Shown: piece after piece, positions 11,736 through 24,000 of the stretch
Position numbering within the stretch: the first letter of the stretch is position 1
Layout of the letters: every line of letters starts with the position of its first letter
Origin: Mangifera indica
Taxonomy: Eukaryota; Streptophyta; Magnoliopsida; Sapindales; Anacardiaceae
Reading direction: 5' to 3'
DNA length: 64,000 nt
NCBI RefSeq assembly: GCF_011075055.1
Contig: NC_058138.1
Span: 4,360,001-4,424,000, forward strand
Program-made: the position numbers and the translations under genes
The notes under the pieces: model-generated
What the model was told of the DNA's origin: nothing
Seen by the model: the letters and a program-made list of their open reading frames with translations, nothing else
Databases searched by the model: none

Positions 11736-12250
11736 TTGAATCAAAATCGTCGATTCATGAACCGTGGTTATGACTATCCATCATCAACCCAAAATATAAG
11801 TTATGATGATTGTATTATAATGCAAATAGGTGAAAGACCAATAAGAACATCAAGGTCCACCTCGGAATTTAATATTTATTTAATCATTACTTTTGAGTTT
11901 GATTACAACAATATAAGTAAAGACTTTTCAATACTAGAATGGAGAAGTCGACATGTATCAATCTTTCCAATATTAACAGCTATTGTAAAACAAGTCCCAG
12001 CAGCACTAGTATTAACTATCGCAATATAACAAGCTTTTGGTCGAACAAGCTTTTAGTCGCACCAGCAATATATTAGATAAGAGACGCTCAAATTTAACTT
12101 CCAAATCTATTAAAGTTTTAGTACGTGGGTGAGTAGACAAATACCAAATTACATGAACAAGATATAAAAATAGATTTCAATAAAGAATCACTTGATTTAA
12201 CTACAGATAGATCGATGACGAGAACCAATATTCAAGTTAACAAAGGTGAA
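11736..12250 (+). pseudogene. hAT dimerisation-domain fragment (unit 2, tandem copy)
   Basis: This repeats unit 1 with more damage: DYPSSTQNISYDDCIIMQI parallels YIAPSSTQNMSYGDRIMIQI, and FSILEWRSRHVSIFPILTAI parallels the WW...FPTLTVI block. A stop follows at 12029; beyond it LTTDRSMTRTNIQVNKGE in another register parallels the unit 1 tail. Non-coding sequence after each unit is also duplicated, for instance GTTCAATGTTGGTTT at about 11613 and 12446. Confidence 0.7.
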
Positions 12251-12779
12251 TGATAATGTAAAGAGGTACTGACGACTATCGAATACGCAAAAATAAGAGA
12301 ACTACGTATACTTTGATTATTTTAAATCTTAAAAAGATACGTAAGACGCTTAATTAAAAAATTAAGTCGAAGTTTTTTTTTATTTTCAATTATTTTAATT
12401 AATAATTTTAAAAAATAAATCAGGATCATATATTAAAATTGATAGTTCAATGTTGGTTTTAAACCAAACTCATGAACTAGAATTGTCAACTCAATGTCAG
12501 TTTCAAACCGATTACAAATCATCTTGTAATGGTTTCAATTCAGAGTTCTTAATTTTTTAAACTGTAAATCGGTGATTTTAAACCGAAATCGCTAGTTTAT
12601 ATACAATGACCAAGATTGTTATATACATTTATTTATACGCGAATCAGCATTATGCTTCACAAATATATTTACGAAAATTATAATCAATGGCCGAAATTGA
12701 GAAGGTCTAAGCAAAATTGTCTAAAATACTCAGATTAAAGCAAAAATGTCAAACTTTTGTGAAACGAGGACTCTGCCCT

Positions 12780-13690
12780 TATATGTAAACACAGCAAATT
12801 TCCTCACATCCCACGGTGATCTTGGTCATTTCACTGTGCAAATTCAAAAATTTTCATTGTCCCACTGTCATCCGACAATCACTCAGATTTTCGACGATTT
12901 TCATACTTTCTAACAACCGCAAATGACAAAAAATGTTAGTACATCTACCGTAATCTTGTTTAAATCAAGTTATTATTCATATTATTGAAATTTGAGTGAG
13001 ATTTTGTGGTTTAAAATTTTAGAGTTTCGATTTTGAACAATGCTTAAAATATTTTAATTCTTGGTTGTTTTCGTTGAATTGATTGAAGGGTTTTGTGTTA
13101 TACCTATATAGATTTGATTTGTGTTAAAATTGGAGGTAAAAAAAACGAATTTTTTGTCAAAAAATGCTTTCAAAGCGATCGACAGTCCGATCGTGGGAAA
13201 CAATGTTTGTTTCCCACAATCAAACGAATTCTCCCACGATCCGGAGAGATTGACCGTAGGTTAAGGCTCTGGCTGAGAGTCTTTATTCCACGATAGGCGT
13301 TTTTAAAGTTTGCCACGTGATAGTGCGTTGTTGGCGTGTACACCGTGGGTTGGGGGGGAAATTTACTTTTTTGAAACTGCAGAAACGCTAATAGATTAGA
13401 AAATAACTAAAGGGCTAAGGGAAATATATAAGAATTTCAACAGGAGGTAAATTAAAATATTTCTTATCAAGGTTTCTCAACATGTAGTTTTCAAATTTTA
13501 TATTCGTTTTTTTTGTTACCGTGTACACCTTGGGTTGGGGGGAAATTTTACTTTTTGAAACTGCAGAGACGCTAATAGATTAAAAAATAACAGAGGGGTC
13601 AAGGGAAATATATAAGAATTTCTTTAGGGGGTTTATGGTAGTTTTCAAATTTTGTTTAGGTCAAGGGAAATAACATAGGGGTCAACGTAT
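12780..13690. repeat. MULE terminal-like region (inverted relative to 9.5-10.2 kb) with a direct duplication
   Basis: The part at 12985-13110 is an imperfect inverted match to 10060-10195. Between 12810 and 13350 short words related to CCCACGATC/ATCGTGGGA recur. A segment is duplicated at about 13335-13440 and 13518-13625; both copies contain TTGGGTTGGGGGG or similar, AAACTGCAGA, CGCTAATAGATTA and GGGAAATATATAAGAATTTC. A reading frame at 13093 is not protein-like. Confidence 0.5.
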
Positions 13691-13699
13691 AATTTTCAA

Positions 13700-14865
13700 A
13701 TTTTATATCCGTTTTTTCTGTTTTAATGTTTTTTCGGATGTAGTTTTCGTGTTTGAGATTCAATTTTTCAAATTTTGTGATTTTTTGACACATTTTACGA
13801 TGTAATGATATAATTTCAATTCAATATTCCGATTTTTTCGTTACAAGATATATTGATTCGTACTTTTGAATTTCAGTTTTATTTTTTCGAATTTTATCTT
13901 TTTATGATATACCAATTTGTATTTTTTAGATTTTTGAATGATTTTTTGATAAGTGACATTCGTACGTATTTCAATTGATAGTGTTCAAATTTCAATTCTG
14001 TTTTTTCGATTTTCGTCGTTTTAGGATAAATCGAGTCTTCTTTTTAGATTATCTAATGATTTTTCGATTGTTCATATTTTATGGTATTTCAACATATAGA
14101 ATTCGAATTTCATTTTCGTTTTTTCAAATTTTAAAGTTTTATGACATATCGACTCGTATTTTTCAAATTTTTTAAAGATCTCTCGATTGTTGACATTTCA
14201 GGTATTTCAACGTTTATAATTCGAATTTCAGTTACATTTTTTCGAATTTTACCGTTTTAGGATATATCGATTCATATTTTGTAGATTTTCAAACGATTTT
14301 TCGATTATTGACATTTTATAGTATTTTAAAGTATAGAATTCGAATTTCAGTTTCGTTTTTTCGATTTTCGTTCGTTCAGGAGAAATGAATTCGTATTTTT
14401 TAATTTTCGGTTGATTTTTCCGTTATTAACATTTTACGGTATTTCAACGTATTGAATTCGAATTTTATTTCCGTTTTTTCAAATTTCACAGTTTTAAGAT
14501 ATATCGACTTGTATTTTACAGGTTTTCAATTGTTCACATTTTAAGATATTTCAACGTTTAGAATTCAAATTTCAATTCTGTTTTTCGAATTTCATTGTTT
14601 TATAATATATCGACTCGTATTTTGAAGATTTTTGAATAATTTTTTTATTATTGACATTTTATAGTATTTGAAAGTATAGAATTCAAATTTCAGTTGTTTT
14701 TTCGATTTTCTTGTTTTCAAGATACATCGATTCGTATTTTCAGATTTTCGATTGATTTTTTCATTATTAACATTATAGAGTATTTCAACGTATAGAATTC
14801 AAATTTTATTTTAATTTTTTTGAATTTCACCGCTTTAGGATATGTCGAATCATGTTTGATAGTAA
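13700..14865. repeat. 118-bp degenerate minisatellite, about 9 units
   Basis: A GAATTCGAATTTCA or GAATTCAAATTTCA landmark recurs at about 14100, 14218, 14336, 14454, 14561, 14679 and 14794, giving periods of 118, 118, 118, 107, 118 and 115. Each unit also holds TTTTTTCGA, a GATATATCGA-like word, TTCGTATTTT, a GATTTTTCGATTATTGACAT-like block, and TATTTCAACGTATA. Units are roughly 75-85% alike by eye. Earlier, more diverged units extend back to about 13700. There is no coding content; the frame at 13975 is a by-product. It lies between a MULE end and the Ulp1 palindrome. Confidence 0.85.
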
Positions 14866-14952
14866 CATCACTCAACTCACATATAAAATGAAATCAAATA
14901 CATATTCATATATAATGACAATTAAAGTACATTATACATATACGCGCATACA

Positions 14953-14964
14953 ATAAATAAATAA

Positions 14965-15041
<77 letters not shown>
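14953..15041. repeat. (AATA)n(TA)n microsatellite
   Basis: A short AATA run is followed by about 36 uninterrupted AT dinucleotides. It is a typical slippage repeat and possible replication-stall site. Confidence 0.95.
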
Positions 15042-15043
<2 letters not shown>

Positions 15044-15139
15044 AACATATGAAAAACGATAAATAAACAACGAGCTAACTAAATATACAATTGTAAGCTA
15101 CTCGATACAGTAAAAATACAACTGCAAAGTTAAACATCA

Positions 15140-18100
15140 ACGTATGGAGGTAGATGACTCTCGAAAAAAATTGATAGTCCGTGACAAAGCCAAACACCCC
15201 ATATAACGCGAAGGAATCACGTCGTGAAGTCTACCCAGAAGCTCATCACCCCTAATAATGCGGGTATGAATGTCATGTACGTTCGCATCTGCTGCTCCAG
15301 ACACCTCATATTCCCCGAATATGATTCTTCAAATCATATACGGTAATCGACTACTCATAAAAATCTATTACCCGACCACCTAATGTGTACAATCGAAGTT
15401 TATAAGAATGTAAACCTATAAACAGTGACAAAATACAATTGATTATCAACTAATTCAACGTAAAATGTTATGAAAATACATATATACTATACTTTATCGC
15501 ACATCCCCTATGGTTTGTAAAACAACTCCGGGGTGTACGCTGCCTCAACCATCCTTGTGAAAAATGTCAAAAATTCAAACTCCTCATATGGTGTGGTCTG
15601 CCAACTCTTCTAGGCATCAGAATATGGCCTCCGAAGAATGTGTGAACAGTCGTCCAACGTTGTGCAACAGTCGCACAATGATCGTCCTAATGCCAACGTA
15701 ATATAGCCGAAAAGGAATCTACATGCTAAAATGGTATAAACAACTTCAAATGTATTAGTTATTAACAAATATATCAAACTTTTAACCGAATTTTATAGTA
15801 CAAACAACTTACATTGTCGATCAACCACTGACACAAATCTACCACAAGCTGTCAAAAACTGTCCTTCGACTTTAACCCGATGAAGTAAACATCATGTGCG
15901 TCGAAAGCCGAAGCCGCAGTTCTGGTGTACCACGTAAGGAAAGAGTCGTCATGCTCTGAGACAGTGGATGGAATGGTCTTGAGTTACCATTTTGCCCTCC
16001 CTCTGAGTGGATTTATATACCAGCTGCGAACTAACGGACCCTTCCGAACGATCCAACGGTGTGCTGTACAAATCAACTGAAAGTTTCAAGAAACTAATAA
16101 TTCGTTATTTCATCCTACGTAACAATTATACATTAATCGATTAATGTTACCTTCTCCATGTATCCGGGAGGAGGTTTGGCAGGAGAATCCTAAATGAGGG
16201 TCAAGTCCATCGTATGTGCTCCCACGACAAACTGCAAAGTTATAATTTTATTCATTCGTGACCAATATATATAAATATTTATATACTAATTTTAAATATT
16301 CGATACCTCAATTTGGATAGTCTCAAAAACGTTCTTCTGAAAATTCTCCTCCAGTGAACTAATATCCAATGTCTTTTTATTCGAGTTTAGGATATCAGCA
16401 AGTAATCATAGTGGCTCGTCCTAAAAAGAAACAAAACATCATTAAATAGACATTATAATTACAAAGACAAATCGATTAATAACATTTAAAAAAAAAACAT
16501 AACCTCAACTTACAAGGTAGGTGTTCAGGAAAACCCTCAATCGATGATATCTCAATGTCGACCCCTACATGCATAAAAAGCACAAAATGATAAATGATAT
16601 GTAGATATAAAATATAATATCTACAATAATTTTCATACCTCAAGTGCATGATTTGAAGCAACCAGAGATTGATTGAAAGATCTTCATAAGGAAGACCTTA
16701 TACGAATATATAAAATGAATTAATCGATAATAAAACAATCATCAAAATAAAGTTTCATCGGTAAATTATATGCCTCAATTCGGACAGGTGATGTAACAGA
16801 AGGTCAATCGGTGCCCCCTCCTGGTGACTACCCTAAGGTAATAATAATAATAACTTAATCAGTGATATTTCATACATAAAAATATTATAATATAATAACA
16901 TTTAACATTAAATATAATTTTGTTATTACATATGGACCTCATATGGTTGACGGGATGCTATTACAGTATCAATGAAAAAGGTCGTCCTTCTCCTGTACGA
17001 ATATAATTATAGTTATCAGAATAATAACGAAATACAATTTTTATAAGTAATAAATTAGAAATAGTTTAACAACCTGAACGACGGGGCTGCACATGTACGC
17101 ATGACAAAGTCCTCTAAACGAGTTATACGATCTTATAATCGAGCCACATCGTCGCGTACTCGAGTCATATGTAAATCCATATCGTCGCATAATCTAAGTC
17201 ATCTGTGAAGACATATCGTCAATAAAACTCACGTAAAATCGTAACACCCCAGTACGCCAATGTAACATTTAATGTGAAAATACTGAGTGATACGAATAGG
17301 GGACACTGCTCGGTGGCATGATGAGAAGTACAGGCCTCCACTCCAAGATGGTCTGTGGTCAGTGAGCTTTGAATTATAAGGGGACATAGAAACTGCTCCA
17401 TAACAGGAGGTTAAATAGGCTTCTCATATATCTCAAAAGTCTCGATGGGTAAATCTGAAGGTCTTAAGGCTAGAGAAGCTCGTCTCCTGTCGCGAGAGAA
17501 ACCGAAGATGATGAGGAGGAATCAACATCGGGTAAACTTGTGCACTCGCGAATCTCAACATACCATGGTAAACCTTCCTCCATCGGTGATGGATGAAGGG
17601 GAAATGCGACATCCTCTTAATGATGAAGATATATATGTAAAAATAATTACAACATTCAATGAATTAATCGACTTATTAACGAATACATACCGAATCACCA
17701 ATGAAAATACGACCTATATGAGCCCAACTAAGAATGTTCCGTGTACGCCATGTAAACATCCGTAGGGACGCATAGATATCAATAAGGTCAACCTAATCGT
17801 ACAAGGTATTCAGCGTCTCATATACCCAAAACTGTAAACCATTAACAATTTAAATAAATCAATTTGTACTTTTGTCAATTAATATATATATAATCAATAA
17901 ATTAAAACTTATCTGAAATACGAAAGAAAATCCGTATGAATCGTATTTACGCATTTCAAGCATCTGTCCGGAGCACACTCTGTCACTCGCTTATGACATA
18001 GATTCGTACGTCATCTGTCACACAAGAATGCCTCAAGGGTAGTTGTTAAACCTGTCTAGATGATCAACCAACTGTAAGTATTTCGTGGATACTTTCTTTC

Positions 18101-18235
18101 GTTGCTTATTCCCTAACAACACCATGTGAAAAATACATAGCAAAGCCATCTTGACAGCGTCAATATCGTCATCCCCCCACGACCTAGACAAGAAAATTCG
18201 TTCTGTCGTGATACTGCACATTCGAACGAAAGTAC
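15140..18235 (-). pseudogene. DUF1985 / Ulp1-protease gene (copy 2, left arm of the inverted repeat)
   Basis: Reading leftward, the first recognisable exon (18221-18033) has DDIDAVKMALLCIFHMVLLGN and LQLVDHLDRFNNYP, then TGA where the family has the Trp of PWG. Linker exons follow at about 17560-17060 (SSLTTDHLGVEACTSHHATE). The degenerate protease region at 15440-15140 begins with a VYI.INFD motif followed by stops. Intron-like spacers keep AG/GT edges matching the right arm. The gene is broken by several stops and cannot give a full protein. It lies on the same strand as copy 1 but is clearly diverged from it. Confidence 0.75.
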
Positions 18236-18335
18236 AACTTTTACCCTTTCAGAATATATCGATTCATATTTTCAGATTTTCAATTGATTTTTTTATGTCG
18301 TGATGTTGTACCTTCGGATATAGGATCAGAGATAT
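18236..18335. other. Spacer of the palindrome, containing a minisatellite fragment
   Basis: The centre holds TTTCAGAATATATCGATTCA and then TATTTTCAGATTTTCAATTG, which match the 118-bp minisatellite unit at 13.7-14.9 kb. The sequence TGTCGTGATGTTGTACCTTCG-like that follows partly repeats the start of the DUF1985 exon. Confidence 0.7.
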
Positions 18336-21046
18336 GTACTTTCGAGATTGTCCAAAGAAGCAGTATCACGACATAGAGCGTGTTTTCTTGGTCAAACCAT
18401 GGGGGAATGACGATATTGACGCCGTCAAGATGATCTTGCTATATATTCTTCACATGGTGTTGTTAGGGAATGATCGACGAAAGAAAGTATCAATAGAATA
18501 CTTACAGTTGGTCGATCATCTAGACAGGTTTAACAACTACCCTTGAGGCATTCTTGTATGACAGATGACGTACGAGTCTGTCATAAGCGAGTGACAGAGT
18601 GTGCTATGAACGGATGCCTAAAATGTGTAAATACGACCTATACAGATTTCTTTTCACATTTCAGGTAAGTTTTAATTTATTGACTATATATATTAATTGA
18701 CAAAAATACGAATTGATCTATTTAAATTATTAATGGTTTACAGTTTTAGGTATACAAGACGCTGGATACCTTATACGATTGGATTGACCTTATTGATATC
18801 TATGCGTCCCCACGGATGTTTAGGTGATATACATAGAACGTCTTTAATTGGACTCATATAGGTCGTATTTTCACTGGTGATCCGGTATGTACTCGTTAAT
18901 TAATAAATCAATTAATTCATTGAATGTTGTAATTATTTTAACTTATATATTTTAATCATTAAGAGGATGTCACATTCCCCCTTCGTCCATCACCGATGGA
19001 GGAGAGTTTACCATGGTATGCTGAGATTCGCGAGTACACCGGTTTACCTGATGTTGATTCCTCCTCATCTTCGATTCCTCTCGCGACAGGAGACGAGGCT
19101 TCACCAACCTCAAGACCTTCAGATTTACCCATCGAAACTTTTGAGACATATGAGGAGCCTATTCAACCTCCTGTTATAGAGCAGCCTCTATGTTCCCATA
19201 TAGTTCAATGCTCACTGACCACAGACCATCCTGGAATGGAGGACTGTACTTCCCATCATGCCACCAAGCAGTGTCCCTCATCCGTATCACCTAGTATTTT
19301 CACATTAGATGCTACATTGGCGCACTGGGGTGCTACGATTTTACGTGAGATTTCAAGTTTTTTTGACGATGTCTTCATAGATGACTTGATTATGCAACGA
19401 TGTGGATTTACATATGACTCAATTACGCGACAATGTGGCTCGATTACAAGATCGTATGACTCGTTTAGAGGACTTCGTCACGCGTACATGTGCAGCCCCC
19501 GTCGTTCAGGTTGTCAAACCATTTCTAATTTATTACTTATAAAAATTATATTTCGTTATTATTCTGATAACTATAATTATATTCGTACAAGAGATGGACG
19601 ATAATCTCGAGACGATCGCCCCCGTTGATACAGCAATACCATCCCATCAGCCAAATAAGATCCGTATGTAATTTCAAAATTATATTTAATATTAAATGTT
19701 ATTATATTATAATATTATTATATATGAAATGTTACTGATTAAGTTATTATTATTATTCCCTTAGGGTAGTCCCCAAGAGAGGACACCAATTGGTCCTTCT
19801 ATTACATCACCTGTTCAAACTGAGACATATCACTTATCAATGAAACTTTATTTTTATGATTGTTTTGTTATCGATTAATTTATTTTATATATTCGTATAG
19901 AGTCTTCCTTATGAAGGTCTTTCGATCGGATCTTCAATTGCTTCAAATCATCCACTTGAGGTATGAAAATTAATGTAGATATTATATTTTATATCTACAT
20001 ATCATTTACCATTTTATTCTTTTCATGCGTGTAGGAAACCCACATTGAGATTTCATCGATCAAGGGTTCTCCCTGAACACCTTTCCCAGAAGTTGAGGTT
20101 ATGTTTTTTTAAGAAATGTCATTAATCGATTTATCTTCCCAATTATAATGTTTATTTAATGATATTTTGTCTTTTTTTTTTCAAGACGAGCGACTATGGT
20201 TACTTGCTGATCTCCCGAGCTCACGCAAAATGACAGCGGATATTAGATCACTGAAGGAGGACTTGCAGGAGAACGTTTCTGAGACCATCCAGATTGAAGT
20301 ATCGAGTATTTAAAATTAGTATATAAATAATCATATATATTGATCACGAATGAAAAAAATTATAACTTTGCAGTCCGTCGAGGGAGCACACATGGTGGAC
20401 TTGACCCTCATTCAAGATTCTCCAACCAAACCTCCTCCTGCATACATGGAGAAGGTAACATTAATCGATTAATATCTAATTGTTATGTATGATGAAATAA
20501 TGAATTATTAGTTTCTTAAAACTTGTAGTTGATTTGTACAACACACGATCGAATCGTTTAGAAAGGTCCGCTAGTTTGCATCCCGTATACAAATCCACTT
20601 AGAAAGAAAGCGAAACGGCAACTCAAGACCATTTCATCCACTGCCTCAGAGCGTGAGAAATCTTTCCTCACGTGGTACACCAGAGCTGCGGCTTCCGACG
20701 CGCATGATGTTTACTTCATCGGGACAAAATCGAATGACAATTTTTTACAGCTTGTGATAGATTTATGTCAGTGACTGACCGACCGACATTGTAAGTTGTC
20801 TATACTATAAAATTCGGTTAAAAGTTTAATATATTTGCCAATAACTAACACATTTAAAGTTGTTTATACCATTTTAGCATGTAGATTCCTTTTTTGCTAT
20901 ATTACGTCGGCACCAAGACGATCACCGTGCGACTGTTTCACACGTTGAACGACTGTCCACACATTCTTCGGAGGCCATATTGTGAATTCCTAAAAGAGTT
21001 GACAGACCACACCATATGAGGAGTTCGAATTTTCGACCTTTTTCAC
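18336..21046 (+). pseudogene. DUF1985 / Ulp1-protease gene (copy 3, right arm, truncated)
   Basis: Reading rightward, a DUF1985 exon at 18334-18546 encodes KQYHDIERVFLVKPWGNDDI, MILLYILHMVLLGNDRRKK and LVDHLDRFNNYP, ending at the same TGA in the PWG motif as the left arm. The linker exon is the open frame 18996-19604 (EESLPWYAEIREYTGLPDVD, Ser/Pro-rich). Further exon pieces reach ATVSHVERLSTHSSEAIL near 20980. The protease core is missing because the arm ends at 21046. Frameshifts and stops prevent a full product. The 202-codon frame looks gene-like only because it is a conserved exon of this family. Confidence 0.75.
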
Positions 21047-24000
21047 TCTTGAATAGCAAGCTCATCTTTTGCACTTTGACTCTTCTCACTTGATTCCATC
21101 ATAATTGTATCAGAATCTTCTGTTTTGGAAGCTAAAGATCCCAACGTGGCACGTGGAGCCTCCAAGTTTTTACCATCCTCTGTTGTTTTTTATTCTTCAT
21201 ATTTCAACTAGGATGTCATACCAATCGAACCAGAAGGTACTTTCGAAATGCTATATTCATCATTCATGATTATCGTACTCATGAAATTCACATCACTAAA
21301 AAATGTATCCTTTTTACTATTTTGCTTATTAGTCTTAGCACTAACCCCTGCAATAAAAATTCCCAGCTGACTCAAATTTTAAGGACAATTTAAATTTATC
21401 TAGAGGAAGACTTTCATAAATTTTCCATCAAAAAACAGGCCCTCAATTTACAGAAAATGCTTTTCCTAAAATTTTAAATATCTTTATCTTCCATAAAATT
21501 TCATAATGCTTGGGAAACTTTTCATTTGCCTCAACTAAGGTTTGGCTAACGTAAAGATCATGCAAACATCATTGTTCCAAATTTCATAGAAAGCTGTCTT
21601 CTTCTGAAAATTGATCAGAAAAATCTTATAAAAATTTAGAATTCACCCATTAGTTCCATAGAATCTATCATAAACCCTCCTGCAAGACACATCTTCACCC
21701 ATTTTTCAAACTTAGTTCACCTCTTCTCCAAACCATGTTAAGGAATTTCAGGCAAAACACATCAAGTTCAACAGAATCTTTCGTATTTTTCAAGTGTAAG
21801 TATACCATCCCTATACAGTAAGAAAGCCTATTGCACTAAAATTCAAATATACTTTCACGGTACAGTACCATGCCTGGAATTTGACTGACAAAATGCAAAG
21901 AGCATATGCATTTCAAAAAACTCTAAACCTTAAAAAAGGAAAAAGCCTATAACACTCTTGAATTTTTTGTAAATATTTATTCCTCTTGCAGTGGACACCT
22001 GGTTGACCATGCAAACTTCTATTCTCATTTGCAATAGTACTTGGAATTTTCTTAAAAAAAGGCTATGACAGTTGCTTGATTCTTAACATTCAATATTATT
22101 AATGTCATGGTATATTAATATACGGTAAAATATTAAAATGTAAAAGTAATTTTTTTTTGTTCAATAACAATTCATCTTCACTAATTAGTCCCAAGATACC
22201 ATTTGTAATATCATATATCTCTGAATGCTAACATGACTATTAACACAGCAAGAGAGTAAGAAAATTGCATGCCTTTGTTTTTCTCAAGAGAAGACTTGCT
22301 CTTCGCCTTATCCTATCCTATTTCCCAATCCAAGAACACACTAAAATTAGTCCAAACCAAATCGAGTTCAACAAAAAGCTAACACTAATAAATAGGTGTA
22401 GTACAAAAAATTCCACAAATGAAGGCACATCACCAAGGGGATAAAACTAAGGGGGCGTTTGGTTTGGGTAATATTTTATTACCAAAATAGAAAGATTACC
22501 TTGAAGATAGATTACTTAGAAGATTACTGGGTATAAATGATTACTATGTTTGATAAAATTTGGTAAGTATAAATAATTATTGTGTTTGGTTGAAGGTACT
22601 AAAAGATTACTAATAAATTATTTTATTTAAATGCCTTTAAATATAATTATTTTTAAATATTTTTTATATTATTTATCGTATTAATTAAAAATAATTTTTT
22701 TTGTCTCAAAAAATTAATAAATAATAATATAATTATAATAAAATCAAGATTACCTTGGTAATCTTTAAATACCTAAGGTAAAGGTAGTAATCAGATTACT
22801 ACATATATTACCTGCCACGTCAGCATTGGTAATAGAAGATTACTGTAATTTTTTATTACTGACAAACCAAACAAATGAATAAAACATAGATTACCAAGGT
22901 AATCTTAAAAACCAGTAACCAAACGCCCCCTAAAGAATGTGCAACATTACTTCAATAATCCTAGCAACTAAACAAAGCCAATATAACTTCCTTCATCATT
23001 AATTCATTAATCCTCAAAATAATATTTAACAAGAATTAAGTAAAGAATTATTTCTTGGTAAGTAATTAAGTACAGAAAATTGCTAACATGTAAAAGATAA
23101 ACTAACATGACAAGCAGGTCTGCAATGCCACTGGAGATGAACCACTCATAAGAAACACTAAATGTATGCAACATTACACTTTCAAGTAACCCTTGTTACT
23201 AAACAAAATCTATATCACTTAGTTTACTATCATTTCATGCAATGCTAAAATAACAATTTACAAGTAGAAATTGAGCAAAACCACTACATAACATGTAAAA
23301 CAACAAGACAATGTAACAAGTAATAATGAAATTCCACACAATATAACAAATTACTCAGGATAAACACTCAAACTATGCAACATTATACTTCCAAACTTAC
23401 CAAGCAACCTCAATCACCAATAAATAAAACCTATCTTGCTGACACATTTCAATTCAATCACTAGAAAGGGCCTACAATAATTAGCAGAACGATTAAAAAC
23501 AATCAACTAAACTAGATGTATACCTTCATTCTTTTCCCTTTTGACCTTTCTCGTCTTTGGCTTATACTTGGCCTTCGGAACGAACCCTTCAACAGCATCT
23601 GAAGGCCCAGCTCCAACTTCCCCAACTTCACCTTCCCCCCTATCCTTCTCCCTTATCTCCAGCTCCCCAAACTTCCTCACCACCTCACTCTCCACAGCAC
23701 TCTCTGCGCCAACCACCTTCAAAACCTCTTCAATCGTCCTCTCGTCCACAACCCTAACCCTCGCCTCCCCCAAACCCGCCAAGAATGCCTTACTGTTCAC
23801 CAGACAACTCGTGGAGCAGAACAAGTACACCTCCTGGAGGTCGTACACTTTGTGCTCCTTCAGCGAGATGCGGTACCGCCCTTTGTGTTTTCAAGAATCC
23901 GACGGCGGCAGGGGATGCGAGCAGAGCGGGTAGCCACAGAGGTTCGCGATTGTTCGTTCCGTTACCACGTCGTTGTAGTCGCTGTTGGAAAGGAGCGAGC

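Larger units (their letters stand above)
15557..21046. repeat. Long near-palindrome: two 2.7-kb arms in head-to-head orientation
   Basis: Left arm 15557-18235 and right arm 18336-21046 are inverted copies separated by about 100 bp. I matched them at several points: the inner edge AGTAC/GTACT at 18231 and 18336; the DUF1985 exon; CTTCCTTATGAAG at about 16683 and 19905; ATATTATATTTTATATCTAC at about 16600 and 19980; the ACGTGGTACACCAGA block at about 15920 and 20670; and CAGACCACACCATATGAGGAG at the outer edge. By eye the arms are about 85% identical, with small indels. The right arm stops abruptly at 21046 against an RPAP2 pseudogene, while the left arm's gene continues to 15140. Confidence 0.88.

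Noticed and set aside
13700..14865. CRISPR-like repeat array
   Set aside because: Whole 118-bp units repeat without unique spacers, in nuclear plant DNA.
18996..19604. 202-codon frame as a stand-alone novel gene
   Set aside because: It is the linker exon of the DUF1985/Ulp1 gene, with an inverted counterpart in the left arm, and runs into intron sequence at its end.
3728..21046. LTR retrotransposon or viral insertion in the repeat nest
   Set aside because: No reverse transcriptase, integrase, gag or capsid-like frame and no long terminal direct repeats were seen; the proteins are MULE, Ulp1 and hAT types.
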